A DNA stretch of 64,000 bases from Anaerolineaceae bacterium (GTDB taxonomy: Bacteria; Chloroflexota; Anaerolineae; Aggregatilineales; Phototrophicaceae). The DNA is taken from assembly GCA_026708325.1 (NCBI GenBank), contig JAPOVC010000028.1:120749-184748 (forward strand). The letters are read 5' to 3'. Numbering within the stretch: position 1 is the stretch's first letter; each line of letters begins with the position of its first letter. Positions 1 to 7,954 of this stretch are shown in pieces. The position numbers and the translations under genes are program-made. The notes beneath the pieces were generated by a model. It ran no database searches and had not been told where the DNA came from. It saw only the letters and a program-made list of their open reading frames with translations.

Positions 1-720
1 TAGCTTCGGCAGCGCGCGTGGCGGTGGCGATGCGCTGCGTGGCGACCTGGGTGGCGGTGGCCTCGGCGGCGCTTGTGGCGGTGGCGATGCGCTGCGTGGC
101 GACCTGGGTGGCAGTGGCCTCAGCGGCCCTCGTGGCGGTGGCAATGCGCTGGGTGGCGACCTGGGTAGCCGTAGCTTCGGCAGCGCGCGTGGCGGTGGCG
201 ATGCGTTGCGTGGCGACCTGGGTAGCCGTAGCTTCAGCAGCGCGTGTGGCGGTGGCGATCTGTTGCGTGGCGACCTGGGTGGCGGTGGCTTCGGCTGCGC
301 TTGTGGCGGTGGCGATCTGTTGCGTGGCGACCTGCGTAGCCGTGGCTTCGGCGGCGCTTGTGGCGGTGGCGATCTGTTGCGTGGCGATCTGGGTAGCCGT
401 GGCTTCGGCGGCGCGAGTGGCTGTGGCGATGCGTTGCGTGGCGATCTGGGTAGCGGTGGTCTCGGCGGCCCGTGTGGCGGTGGCGATGCGCTGGGTGGCG
501 ACCTGGGTAGCTGTGGCTTCAGCGGCCCGTGTGGCGGTGGCGATCTGTTGCGTGGCGACCTGGGTGGCGGTGGCTTCAGCCGCGCGTGTGGCCGTGGCGA
601 AAAGCCGGGCAGCGACCTGGGTCGCTGTGGCTTCGGCGACGCGGGTGGCGGTGGCGATGGCGTCCTGAGTGCCCGTCGCCTCGGCGGCGCGCGTGGCGGT
701 GGCGATCTGGCGGGTAGCTA
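1..720. repeat. 57-bp in-frame tandem repeat array
   Basis: Copies of a 57-bp unit follow each other with no spacer (for example starts at 21 and 78). They encode the 19-residue unit of the VWA protein on the minus strand. The array is regular to about 720, then degenerates but stays recognisable to about 1480. It continues past the left edge. Copy number may therefore vary between strains or be collapsed in an assembly. Confidence 0.9.
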
Positions 721-3700
721 TTTGTGTAGCAGTGGCCTCAGCGGCGCGCGTGGCTGTGGCGATGGCGTCCTGAGTGCCCGTCGACCGGGCTGCCGATGTG
801 GCCGTCGCGATCTGCTCCAGGGATTCCTGGGTGGCAGTCGCTTCGGCGGCGGAAGTGGCCGTGGCGATGCGCTGCGTCGCCACCTGGGTAGCGGTGGCTT
901 CGGCCACCATCGTCGCCCGTTGCTCTTCAGCTATCCGGGTCGACGTGGCGCGGGCCGCGAGGGTTGCCGTGACTCGCTCGCGATTTCTTTGGGTGAAATC
1001 CGTCGAGCGGGCTGCAGCCGTTGCCTGGCGCTCGACGACGACCTGTGTGCCGGTCGCCTGGACGACTGCAGTGGCTTCCGCGTTGAGCGTGGCCCTTTGC
1101 TCCACGGCGATCTGTGTGGCGGTGGCCCGGGCAACTGCCGTTGCCCCTTGCTCGGCAGCGACCTGGGTCGACGTGGCGCGCGCCGCCGACGTCGCCGCTA
1201 TACGCTCGCGGTTCCTTTGGACAAGCGCAGTGGAGCGGGCGGATGCAGTGGCCTGGCCATCAATGGCAGCCTGCGTCCCGGTCGCCTGGGCGATTGCAGT
1301 AGCTTCCGCCGCGGCCGTGGCCATTTGCAGGGCGGCGGCCTGGGTTGACGTGGACCGTGCGGCGACCGTTGCGCTTGCGCGGGCGCGATTCTGCGACGAG
1401 ACCTGTGTCGAGCGCGCCGCGGACGTGGCGCGTCGCTGGATGGATGCTTGAGTGGCCTGGCGATAGGCCAGGGCCTGGGTGGCGGTCTGCGCCGGCCCCG
1501 GGCTCACCGAAAAGTTGAAGCTCTCTTCTCCGACATTACCCAACTCGTCCCGGGCGCGAATGACGAGGCTGTGCTGACCCGGAGCGAGTTGCAGGATTTC
1601 CAGGGGAATGCTGGCCTCCGTCAGCACCAGGGGCTCACCGTCCAGCAGCACTTCCAGCTCGAAGTCGCTGCCCTGGCCGCTCACGTCAATGCCCAGGTCC
1701 ACGTCGCTATCGATAGACGTTCCGGGCGGCAGGTCTTCAAGTTCGATTTCCAACGGCAGGCGCGCGACTTCGAATTCCAGCGAGTCCGTCTCTACCTGGC
1801 CGCCGGCGCTGCTCACGCGGACGTCCAGACGGGCCGCGCCGGGCACAAGTTCCGCGGCATGAAGTGAAATGCGGTCATCGACGTCCGGCAAGGGGACGTC
1901 ATTAAGAGCGTATTCGACGTCCGTGACCGGGAACTGGCTGCTCTGGACCGACACGCCTATTTCCGCGCTGCCTTCCAGCAGATCGCCTTCCTCAAGTCCC
2001 TCAATCTCAAAGAGAATGGGCAGGCGCGCGACTTCGAATTCCAGCGAGTCAGTCTCTACCTGACCGCCAGCGCTGCGCACGCGGACGTCCAGACGGGCTG
2101 CGCCGGGCACAAGCTCCGCGGCATTAAGGGAAATGCGGTCATCGACGTCCGGCAAGGGGACGTCATTGAGAGCGAACTCGACGTCCGTGACCGGGAACTG
2201 GCTGCTCTGCACCGACACGCCTATTTCTGCGCTGTCTTCCAGCAGGTCGCCTTCCTCAAGGCCTTCAATTTCAAAGCGGATGGGCAGGGGCGGCACAGTG
2301 AAGAAGTAGTCAGGTCTGCTGGTCACACCCCCGGTGTTGGTGACCTCGAGTTGCAACCTGTGCTCACCCGGCTCGAGTGTGTTGGGATCAATCGTGAATT
2401 CCAGCGCTGCGTCGAGGGGGTGGGCGTTGCCGTCATCCAGGCGCCAGTTGGCGGAATCGAGGGGCGTCTGACCGCCGACTTCAAGGGTATAGGTCTCCGC
2501 TTCACCCAGCTCACCACCCGGTTCCGGATCGAGGCGGACTTCAGGCGGAAGGGCGGCGACGCTGAATTCCAGGGTGGCGCTGCCGCTGTCGCCATCGCGG
2601 TCCGTCGCGCTGAAGGTCAGGCTGTGTTCACCGGGGCTGAGCGTCACCGGATCGACCAGCACGGTGAAGGGCGGGCCGGTGACAGTTTCCGGTCGCTCAT
2701 CGTCCATTGCCACGGCCACACCCGCTATCCCGTCATCCGCGACGATGTCGGCCATGATTTCCAGGGGTTGGCTGACGGGCTGGTCGACGGGCGCGAAGTT
2801 GAATACCGGCACGGGTACCGGAGCGCGCAATCTGCCGCTGCTGCGCACCGCTCCCCAGGGCGTGTCCACTTCCAGCTCGAGTTGCCAGACGCGGCCATCC
2901 AGCGGCACGTCCACATCAAGCGTAATGTCGTACTGGGTGCGCAGCAGGTCGGCCAGGCCGGTGTAAATGGCGTTCAATTCCTGCGGAGAGGGAGATTCGC
3001 TGAAGAAGGCGTTGGTGTCCGTGGAGAGCTGTTCCAGATAAGTGCGGTCCGCGCCATAGCCGAGCCCGATCGTGTAAACGGGCACACCTTCCACCACGGC
3101 GGTAAGGTTCGCCTGGGCACTGTTGACCCTTGAGCGGTCCTGGTCGTCGTAATGCACACCGTCACTGAGCAGAATGATGGCGCGGCGCGGGTTGTCGATG
3201 GCGGCCGTAAGCGTGATTGCCTGCAATGTGGCGTCGTAGAGCAGGGTTTTGCCGCCATAGGCCAGGCTGTCGATGATGCCCAGCAGTCTTTCGCGGTCCG
3301 TCGTGAATCCCTGGATCAGGTTGACTCTGGATGAGAAGGTCAGGACAGCGACCGGATCATCCGCGGCCATCGAATTGACGAAGGCAGCGGCAGCTTCCTT
3401 CGCTTTCTCGATGGGTTCTCCAGCCATGCTGGTGCTGACGTCAATGACCAGCATGGCGCTGATGGGCACGGCTTCGGGGTCGCTAAAACTGACGACGCTG
3501 CTGACTCTGGCATGGGGCGCCAGTTCGCCAGTAACGCGAAAATCTTCTGCTGTAAGGTTCGGGAGTGGTTGACCCAGGTTGTCGAAGGCGTTGATCATCA
3601 CGCCGACGCGTGGCAGGCCACCTGGGTTGACACCTGTGATCTCGATGCGTGGGCCCTGGGATTCCTGGGCAAGGGATGCGCTGACCAGCAACAGGGCCAG

Positions 3701-3727
3701 CGTAGACACAAACAGGAACTTCCTCAA
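1..3727 (-). CDS. VWA-domain surface/secreted protein with Ala-Thr-Gln repeat tail (partial, C-terminus off the left edge)
   Basis: The minus-strand frame stays open from about 3727 to the window edge (at least 1,242 codons). I chose the TTG start at 3725-3727 because it follows a GGGGGCGGA stretch and begins a clear signal peptide (MRKFLFVSTLALLLVSASLAQ). A von Willebrand factor A domain follows, with a DVSTSM metal-site motif near residue 95. Beta-rich, Ig-like segments then include an 88-residue domain present twice. From about 1480 down to base 1 the protein is almost only Ala, Thr, Gln, Glu and Arg, in 19-residue units such as TSAAEATATQVATQRIATA. The family suggests an exported adhesion or scaffold protein; the ligand is unknown. 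A transmembrane anchor may lie beyond the edge. The reading frame is certain; the role is inferred. Confidence 0.85.
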   Translation of the reverse strand, partial: MRKFLFVSTLALLLVSASLAQESQGPRIEITGVNPGGLPRVGVMINAFDNLGQPLPNLTAEDFRVTGELAPHARVSSVVSFSDPEAVPISAMLVIDVSTSMAGEPIEKAKEAAAAFVNSMAADDPVAVLTFSSRVNLIQGFTTDRERLLGIIDSLAYGGKTLLYDATLQAITLTAAIDNPRRAIILLSDGVHYDDQDRSRVNSAQANLTAVVEGVPVYTIGLGYGADRTYLEQLSTDTNAFFSESPSPQELNAIYTGLADLLRTQYDITLDVDVPLDGRVWQLELEVDTPWGAVRSSGRLRAPVPVPVFNFAPVDQPVSQPLEIMADIVADDGIAGVAVAMDDERPETVTGPPFTVLVDPVTLSPGEHSLTFSATDRDGDSGSATLEFSVAALPPEVRLDPEPGGELGEAETYTLEVGGQTPLDSANWRLDDGNAHPLDAALEFTIDPNTLEPGEHRLQLEVTNTGGVTSRPDYFFTVPPLPIRFEIEGLEEGDLLEDSAEIGVSVQSSQFPVTDVEFALNDVPLPDVDDRISLNAAELVPGAARLDVRVRSAGGQVETDSLEFEVARLPILFEIEGLEEGDLLEGSAEIGVSVQSSQFPVTDVEYALNDVPLPDVDDRISLHAAELVPGAARLDVRVSSAGGQVETDSLEFEVARLPLEIELEDLPPGTSIDSDVDLGIDVSGQGSDFELEVLLDGEPLVLTEASIPLEILQLAPGQHSLVIRARDELGNVGEESFNFSVSPGPAQTATQALAYRQATQASIQRRATSAARSTQVSSQNRARASATVAARSTSTQAAALQMATAAAEATAIAQATGTQAAIDGQATASARSTALVQRNRERIAATSAARATSTQVAAEQGATAVARATATQIAVEQRATLNAEATAVVQATGTQVVVERQATAAARSTDFTQRNRERVTATLAARATSTRIAEEQRATMVAEATATQVATQRIATATSAAEATATQESLEQIATATSAARSTGTQDAIATATRAAEATATQIATRQIATATRAAEATGTQDAIATATRVAEATATQVAARLFATATRAAEATATQVATQQIATATRAAEATATQVATQRIATATRAAETTATQIATQRIATATRAAEATATQIATQQIATATSAAEATATQVATQQIATATSAAEATATQVATQQIATATRAAEATATQVATQRIATATRAAEATATQVATQRIATATRAAEATATQVATQRIATATSAAEATATQVATQRIATATRAAEA
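1755..2282. repeat. 264-bp direct duplication inside the VWA gene
   Basis: Two nearly identical copies with a 264-bp period (about 1755-2018 and 2019-2282) encode two 88-residue Ig-like domains. For instance the string CGCGCGACTT begins at 1761 and again at 2025. The high DNA identity suggests a recent in-frame duplication. Confidence 0.85.
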
Positions 3728-3778
3728 TCCGCCCCCTGTTCCCAGGTGCCGTGCATCCAGGCTGTGCAACGGCGATGC

Positions 3779-3807
3779 ATGTTAACCCGCGCAGGGAGTT
3801 CTGTAAA
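3779..3807 (-). promoter_or_regulatory. Putative sigma70-type promoter of the VWA gene
   Basis: On the minus strand TTTACA (3807-3802) is followed after 17 bp by TAACAT (3784-3779). That is 5/6 and 4/6 to consensus, about 50 bp upstream of the TTG start. Predicted by eye only. Confidence 0.4.
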
Positions 3808-3831
3808 CTGCGGATACACAAGGGCCGATGT

Positions 3832-3837
3832 TATACT
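3832..3837 (+). promoter_or_regulatory. Putative -10 box of gatC
   Basis: TATACT lies 39 bp before the gatC ATG. The same hexamer precedes the tRNA, the WecA-like gene and the recombination operon in this window. No good -35 is visible. Confidence 0.4.
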
Positions 3838-3876
3838 GCGGGCCAAGTCAACTGTATCTATCGCCTGGGCAGTCCC

Positions 3877-4167
3877 ATGGAATTAACTCCGGAAGCCGTA
3901 CGGGAAATCGCCGCACTGGCGCGGCTGGACCTGGACGAGGCTGAAGTCACGTTGTTTGCGGAACAGCTTTCCGCCTGCCTGGACCACTTTCGCAAGCTGC
4001 AGGAAGTGAACAGCGACGATGTCGAACCCACCGCTTCCGTTTTGCCCTTGCGCAACGTTTTGCGCGCAGACGAGGTCGGTGCGGCGCTGACGCCGAATGA
4101 AGTGATCGCCAACGCGCCGGACGCGGAAGACTTTCAGTTTCGCGTCAGCGCGGTGCTGGAGGACTGA
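3877..4167 (+). CDS. gatC: Aspartyl/glutamyl-tRNA(Asn/Gln) amidotransferase subunit C
   Basis: This 96-residue protein has the whole-length pattern of GatC: an N-terminal MELTPEAVREIAALARLDLD helix, a central HFRKLQEVNSDDVEPTASV segment, and a C-terminal LRADEV/ANAPDAEDFQFRV tail. GatC stabilises GatA in the GatCAB complex, which amidates misacylated Glu-tRNA(Gln) or Asp-tRNA(Asn) in the cytosol. The ATG at 3877 gives the normal family length and begins at the conserved N-terminus; longer in-frame extensions are not conserved-looking. gatA and gatB are not adjacent, so it is transcribed apart from its partners. Its last 34 bases overlap the convergent phospholipase-like gene. Confidence 0.93.
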   Translation: MELTPEAVREIAALARLDLDEAEVTLFAEQLSACLDHFRKLQEVNSDDVEPTASVLPLRNVLRADEVGAALTPNEVIANAPDAEDFQFRVSAVLED

Positions 4168-4913
4168 AGCGCCTGTTCCGCTAGCCAGTCCTGCAATCGT
4201 GCGCGCATGCAAAGGTCCATGTTTCGTTCAACCTGGAGCAGTTGCCTTTCAGGGATCCAGGACAGAACTTCAGCGGCAAATCTGGCCGGGTCGTCCAGCG
4301 TCATCCTGAAGTCCTGTGGCGTCAGACCCCAGCGGCGGCTGAGGATGTCGAGAGTCTGACTGCGTTCCCGCAGCTGGCACAGAATGAGATCGCGCATGGT
4401 CACCAGGTCGGCATCGCTGAGGAAGGGCAACCAGGCCCGCGGTTGCGCCAGCCCCAGGGCATGGACGCTGCTCTCATCAATCGCCACATAGTCGCGTTCA
4501 TCGCAACGGGTCATCAACAGGGTGATGGCCAGGGCGCGCCGCCGCCGCTCGTTAACGTCGCTGATACCCTGCATCAGGGGCCACATGATTTCGCGGGTCC
4601 AGATTTCGTCCATGCCCAGGTGCGCCACATAGCCTGCAAGGAAGATCCGCTGGGCCTCGTCGCGGGGTTGCAGCAGGACTGGATGCCGCTCCAGCATGCG
4701 GCGCCAGGGCTGCTCGTGGATCGCCTCGTCGTAGCGATAGAAGTGCGTGTCCTCGCGCGTGCCGGGCGCGTGCAACCGGGTGGCGTCCGCGGCGATGCTG
4801 CCCAGCAGAAAGGCGGGCAGTTCCAGTGCAAGTCGATTGCGCACACTTTCCGGCAGGACGGAGTCGCCAAGCAGCCGTTGGGCAGCGGCCATGTGGGTGA
4901 AGGGCGTAGGCAC
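4134..4913 (-). CDS. Zinc-dependent phospholipase C-like protein
   Basis: This 259-residue protein starts with PTPFTHMAAAQRLL and contains GSIAADATRLH and GYVAHLGMDEIWTREI. Those His/Asp-containing motifs resemble the zinc-dependent phospholipase C / S1-P1 nuclease fold group (Pfam00882-like). I chose the GTG at 4911-4913 because the motif PTPFTH is the normal N-terminus and the preceding gene ends just upstream. The frame is open further upstream, but that stretch lies over other genes. It has no signal peptide, so a cytoplasmic hydrolase is likely, substrate unknown. It is the third gene of an operon with an acyl-CoA ligase-like enzyme and a tiny membrane protein, suggesting lipid metabolism. 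It overlaps convergent gatC by 34 bp. Confidence 0.75.
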   Translation of the reverse strand: MPTPFTHMAAAQRLLGDSVLPESVRNRLALELPAFLLGSIAADATRLHAPGTREDTHFYRYDEAIHEQPWRRMLERHPVLLQPRDEAQRIFLAGYVAHLGMDEIWTREIMWPLMQGISDVNERRRRALAITLLMTRCDERDYVAIDESSVHALGLAQPRAWLPFLSDADLVTMRDLILCQLRERSQTLDILSRRWGLTPQDFRMTLDDPARFAAEVLSWIPERQLLQVERNMDLCMRARLQDWLAEQALQSSSTALTRN

Positions 4914-4921
4914 GGCTTGCC

Positions 4922-5080
4922 TTAACTTTCCGGCTTCAGGGCGCGATGGAGCAGGGCGCCCAGCAAAATTCCGGGCGGGAAACCAAGCAGGAGATTCTGC
5001 AGCATCAGGCCTGTCAGCACGCCGCAAATCATCCCAAGGGCCAGGGCAAGGGGGAGGCGCTGATCGCTGCCAGTGATCAC
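4922..5080 (-). CDS. Small two-helix membrane protein (52 aa)
   Basis: A short frame starts at GTG 5078-5080, overlapping the ligase stop codon in a GTGA junction, and ends with TAA at 4922. It lies 8 bp before the phospholipase-like gene. The product is strongly hydrophobic, with two predicted membrane segments (LALALGMICGVLTGLML and LLLGFPPGILLGALL) and a basic C-terminus (HRALKPES). The operon position and translational coupling support a real gene. I recognise no family. It may anchor or assist its neighbours, but that is inference. Confidence 0.6.
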   Translation of the reverse strand: MITGSDQRLPLALALGMICGVLTGLMLQNLLLGFPPGILLGALLHRALKPES

Positions 5081-6852
5081 TGTGTGCTGTCGCTTTCGCG
5101 GAACTGTGTGTCTCGCCAGGCCGCGAAGGCATCCTGCAGCTTGAGGCGTTGGTATTTCCCCGTCGAGGTGACCGGAACGTCCTCACCGAAAACGACCGCC
5201 TTGGGGCACTTGGCGAAGGGAAGTCGCGTGCGGCAGTGCGCAAGGACGTCGGCTTCGTCGAGCTGTGCGTCGCCCTGCCGCACGATCCAGGCGCCCACTT
5301 CCTCGCCGTACCAGGTATTCGGGAAGGCGATGGCCAGACCGGCGCGAACGCCTGGCAACTCCAGCAGGACCTCCTCGATATCCAGCGGGCTGTATTTGAC
5401 GCCGCCGCGGTTGATGAGCTCCTTGATGCGACCGGAGATAAAGTAGAAGCGGCGGCCAATCTCGTCCAGCAGCCAGAATCCTTCGTCGCCACTGCGGAAC
5501 CAGCCGAAACGAAAGGTTTCCTCGTTGGCGTCGGGACGGCGGTAGTAATGTTTCATCACGTTGTGGCCGCGCACGCAGATTTCGCCGCGTTCACCTTCGC
5601 CCAGTTGCAGCCCGCTGCCATCGGCCGCGAATATCGCCATCTCGTTGGGGGCGATGGGGCAACCGATACTGGGATAGCCATGTTGCAGCAGCCAGTGGCG
5701 CCGCTCTTCCGGCAAAAGATCAATCGGCAGAAAACAGCTGTAACAGGTGGTCTCACTGAGGCCGTAACCATGCAGCAGGGTGAGATTGAAGCAATCCTCA
5801 AATTCGCGCGCCAGGGTAAGCGCGAGCGTGCCGGCGCCGCAGATAAAGTGACGAAAATGCCCCAGGTCTGCCGCGGACAGGCCCGGCCCGAATTTGCCCT
5901 GGCCGGCCTGGCGGTAGCGCTCCGCCTGCTCAATCAGGAATTGCAGAAGCGTCGGCACCACGCTGACGACGTGCACGCCTTCATCGACGATCCGGCGCCA
6001 GAAGGCCTGCACGGAAAACTGCGCGTTGAGCACGGTTGAGCCGCCCGTCACCAGCGGCGTCACGAGCGTGACGACCGTGCCATTGACGTGATGGACGGGC
6101 AACACACACATCATGCGCTGATTGCCCGTGATTCCCTGCCAGGCGCTGATGCCGCTGGCGTCCACCAGCAGGTTGTACTGCGTCAGGACCACGCCCTTGG
6201 GCGCGCCAGTCGTGCCGCTGGTGTAGACCAGCAGGGCCTCGTCCTCCAGGCCGGGCCCTGACTCCGTCTGGCGGTCAACCGGGCGACCCGGGTCTGGCGC
6301 CATTGACAGGGCATCCGTGGACAAAATGTGTCGGACATTGGCTGCGCCTGAGGCATCATCGCCGGAAACCAGTCGTCGCGCCCGCTGCAGCTGGTCCGGC
6401 CGGGCGAAACAGACGACGGCCTCGCTGTTGCGCAGGATGTAGGCGATGCGACGATCGTCTTCGTCAATGTTTTGCGGCGCCACCGCCGCGCCCAGCCACC
6501 AGCAGGCGAAATACAGCAGGACGGTGTCGCTGTGATTGCTGCAGAGCGTCGCCACGCGGTCACCCTGGCGAATGCCGAATTCATGTTCAAGAAATATCGC
6601 AATGCGTTCGACGTTGGCGGTAAAGGACGCGTAGCTGTATTCGCTGCGACACCCTTCTTGATCGTGGAAAATGAGGAAGGTCTTGTCCGGCGAAACGCGC
6701 GCCTGGGTCTCAAGCAAGTGTCGAAAGTTGCGCCAGGGCACGAGATGCTGCTGCGCCCCAATCCCGTGGACGACGTGCGCCGCAGCCAGATTCTGTTGCG
6801 TTGCCTGCCCTGTCACGCTTTCCCTGGAGGAAATGTACGCAGCGTCTTTCAT
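5077..6852 (-). CDS. AMP-dependent acyl-CoA synthetase / adenylate-forming ligase
   Basis: The protein (591 residues from ATG 6852) has the ANL superfamily core motifs. These are the phosphate-binding loop VYTSGTTGAPKG, the GYGLSETT motif, the GEICVRG segment, the DxG-type FRSGDEGFW hinge region and the C-terminal catalytic lysine area STGKYQR. The order and length fit a class I fatty acyl- or carnitine-CoA ligase: ATP activates a carboxylate, which is passed to CoA. The substrate cannot be told. A further upstream methionine exists at 7008 but would run across the divergent FAD gene, so the internal ATG is preferred; the ribosome site is weak. It heads a three-gene minus-strand operon. Confidence 0.85.
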   Translation of the reverse strand: MKDAAYISSRESVTGQATQQNLAAAHVVHGIGAQQHLVPWRNFRHLLETQARVSPDKTFLIFHDQEGCRSEYSYASFTANVERIAIFLEHEFGIRQGDRVATLCSNHSDTVLLYFACWWLGAAVAPQNIDEDDRRIAYILRNSEAVVCFARPDQLQRARRLVSGDDASGAANVRHILSTDALSMAPDPGRPVDRQTESGPGLEDEALLVYTSGTTGAPKGVVLTQYNLLVDASGISAWQGITGNQRMMCVLPVHHVNGTVVTLVTPLVTGGSTVLNAQFSVQAFWRRIVDEGVHVVSVVPTLLQFLIEQAERYRQAGQGKFGPGLSAADLGHFRHFICGAGTLALTLAREFEDCFNLTLLHGYGLSETTCYSCFLPIDLLPEERRHWLLQHGYPSIGCPIAPNEMAIFAADGSGLQLGEGERGEICVRGHNVMKHYYRRPDANEETFRFGWFRSGDEGFWLLDEIGRRFYFISGRIKELINRGGVKYSPLDIEEVLLELPGVRAGLAIAFPNTWYGEEVGAWIVRQGDAQLDEADVLAHCRTRLPFAKCPKAVVFGEDVPVTSTGKYQRLKLQDAFAAWRDTQFRESDSTQ

Positions 6853-6985
6853 CGTGTCCCGGTGTTGCGGAAGTTTCTGCCCTTGTTCAACAGAATGCGG
6901 CGCCGGCAGGCCACGACCCTGGCCGCCTGACCCACAGCAGTTTATAACTGCGCAGGCCAGACCGCAATCAGGGAAGGGGCAGGGC

Positions 6986-7954
6986 GTGTCAGACCGGGTC
7001 ATCGTCATCGGCGCGGGATTGAGCGGGCTGGCGGCAGCGCGTGAGTTGCTGCGTCACAACCTGCCCTGTGCCCTGATCGAGTTGCGGCCCCGCGCCGGGG
7101 GAAGCCTGCGCAGCGAGCACTGCGAGGGTTTCGTTTTGGACAGCGGCCCCCTGGCCTTTGAAAGGGACCCGACGCATCCACTGGCGGACAGCCCCTGGTC
7201 GGAAGAGGCGTTCTTCGAACTACAGGGGCAGGAAGGCGGCCGGCGGCTGCACGCCGCGATAGAGGGCAGCGAATCCCTGACCAGGCCCTTGCTGGATGCC
7301 TTGCCCGCCGGCGCCCTGATTACCCGCATGGCGGTCAGTTCACTGGGGCAGTTCGGCTCGGGCTTCGACATTTGCCTTGAGAATGGCATCGTACTGACGG
7401 CGCCTGCACTGGTGATTGCTGCACCGGCGCATTCCGCCGGTCGCATGCTTTATTCCCTGCGCCCGCAGGTCGGTGCTGCCCTGCGCGACTTTCAACACGA
7501 CGCCATTACACGCGTCACCCTGGGCTACCGGCGGGAGGACGTTCCGCTGCCCGTGCCCGCGCCGCCTGACACAGGTTTCGCCTTCTGCCACTGGACCGAC
7601 CATCCCTCCCGCGTGCCGCCCGGCCATGTGTTGCTGCAACTGGGGCTGCGTTTGGTGCCGGCGGACATCCCGGCGGCGCAGGTCATCGCCGAGTTGCAGG
7701 CGAACATGGGTTGGCCCTCCACGCAGCGGGTCGCGCGGGTGGCGCGCTGGCCCGGCCCGGACTGTCTGGAAGTCCACGAGCCGCAACATGCACAGAGGAT
7801 GGCGGCGTTGCGGCAGGGTTTGCCGGCGGGCGTCGCGTTGATCGGCAGCGACTACGGAGCGCCGCAGCTGGAAGACCGACTCCGCCAGGCGCGTAATGCA
7901 GCAAGGGAAATCGCCGCCTGGCTCGCCTCTCAGTCCGGCAGGCGCGACAGGTAA
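6986..7954 (+). CDS. FAD-dependent amine oxidase / protoporphyrinogen-oxidase-like protein (short)
   Basis: This 322-residue protein starts with a dinucleotide-binding motif (VIVIGAGLSGLAAARELL) and a following Glu-Leu-Arg that binds the FAD ribose. It ends with a GLPAGVALIGSDYG segment typical of the C-terminal FAD contact of NAD(P)-binding amine oxidases. It is shorter than typical protoporphyrinogen oxidases (about 450 residues), with the middle substrate domain reduced. The GTG at 6986 follows GGGAAGGGG and starts right at the Rossmann strand. The substrate is unknown. It is divergent from the acyl-CoA ligase, and its last 25 bp overlap convergent folC. Confidence 0.72.
   Translation: MSDRVIVIGAGLSGLAAARELLRHNLPCALIELRPRAGGSLRSEHCEGFVLDSGPLAFERDPTHPLADSPWSEEAFFELQGQEGGRRLHAAIEGSESLTRPLLDALPAGALITRMAVSSLGQFGSGFDICLENGIVLTAPALVIAAPAHSAGRMLYSLRPQVGAALRDFQHDAITRVTLGYRREDVPLPVPAPPDTGFAFCHWTDHPSRVPPGHVLLQLGLRLVPADIPAAQVIAELQANMGWPSTQRVARVARWPGPDCLEVHEPQHAQRMAALRQGLPAGVALIGSDYGAPQLEDRLRQARNAAREIAAWLASQSGRRDR

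Noticed and set aside
1..720. CRISPR-like or satellite repeat
   Set aside because: Units are contiguous without spacers, multiples of three, and encode a regular protein repeat.
18..1451. Several plus-strand open frames over the repeat region (Val/Ala-rich and Gly/Arg-rich)
   Set aside because: They are antisense shadows of the 57-bp repeat; the minus frame has a signal peptide, VWA and Ig-like domains.
2351..3133. 260-aa plus-strand frame
   Set aside because: Antisense to the VWA coding frame and without recognisable motifs or ribosome site.
4914..5492. N-terminal extension of the phospholipase-like protein
   Set aside because: The extension overlaps the small membrane gene and the ligase in another frame; family start is PTPFTH.
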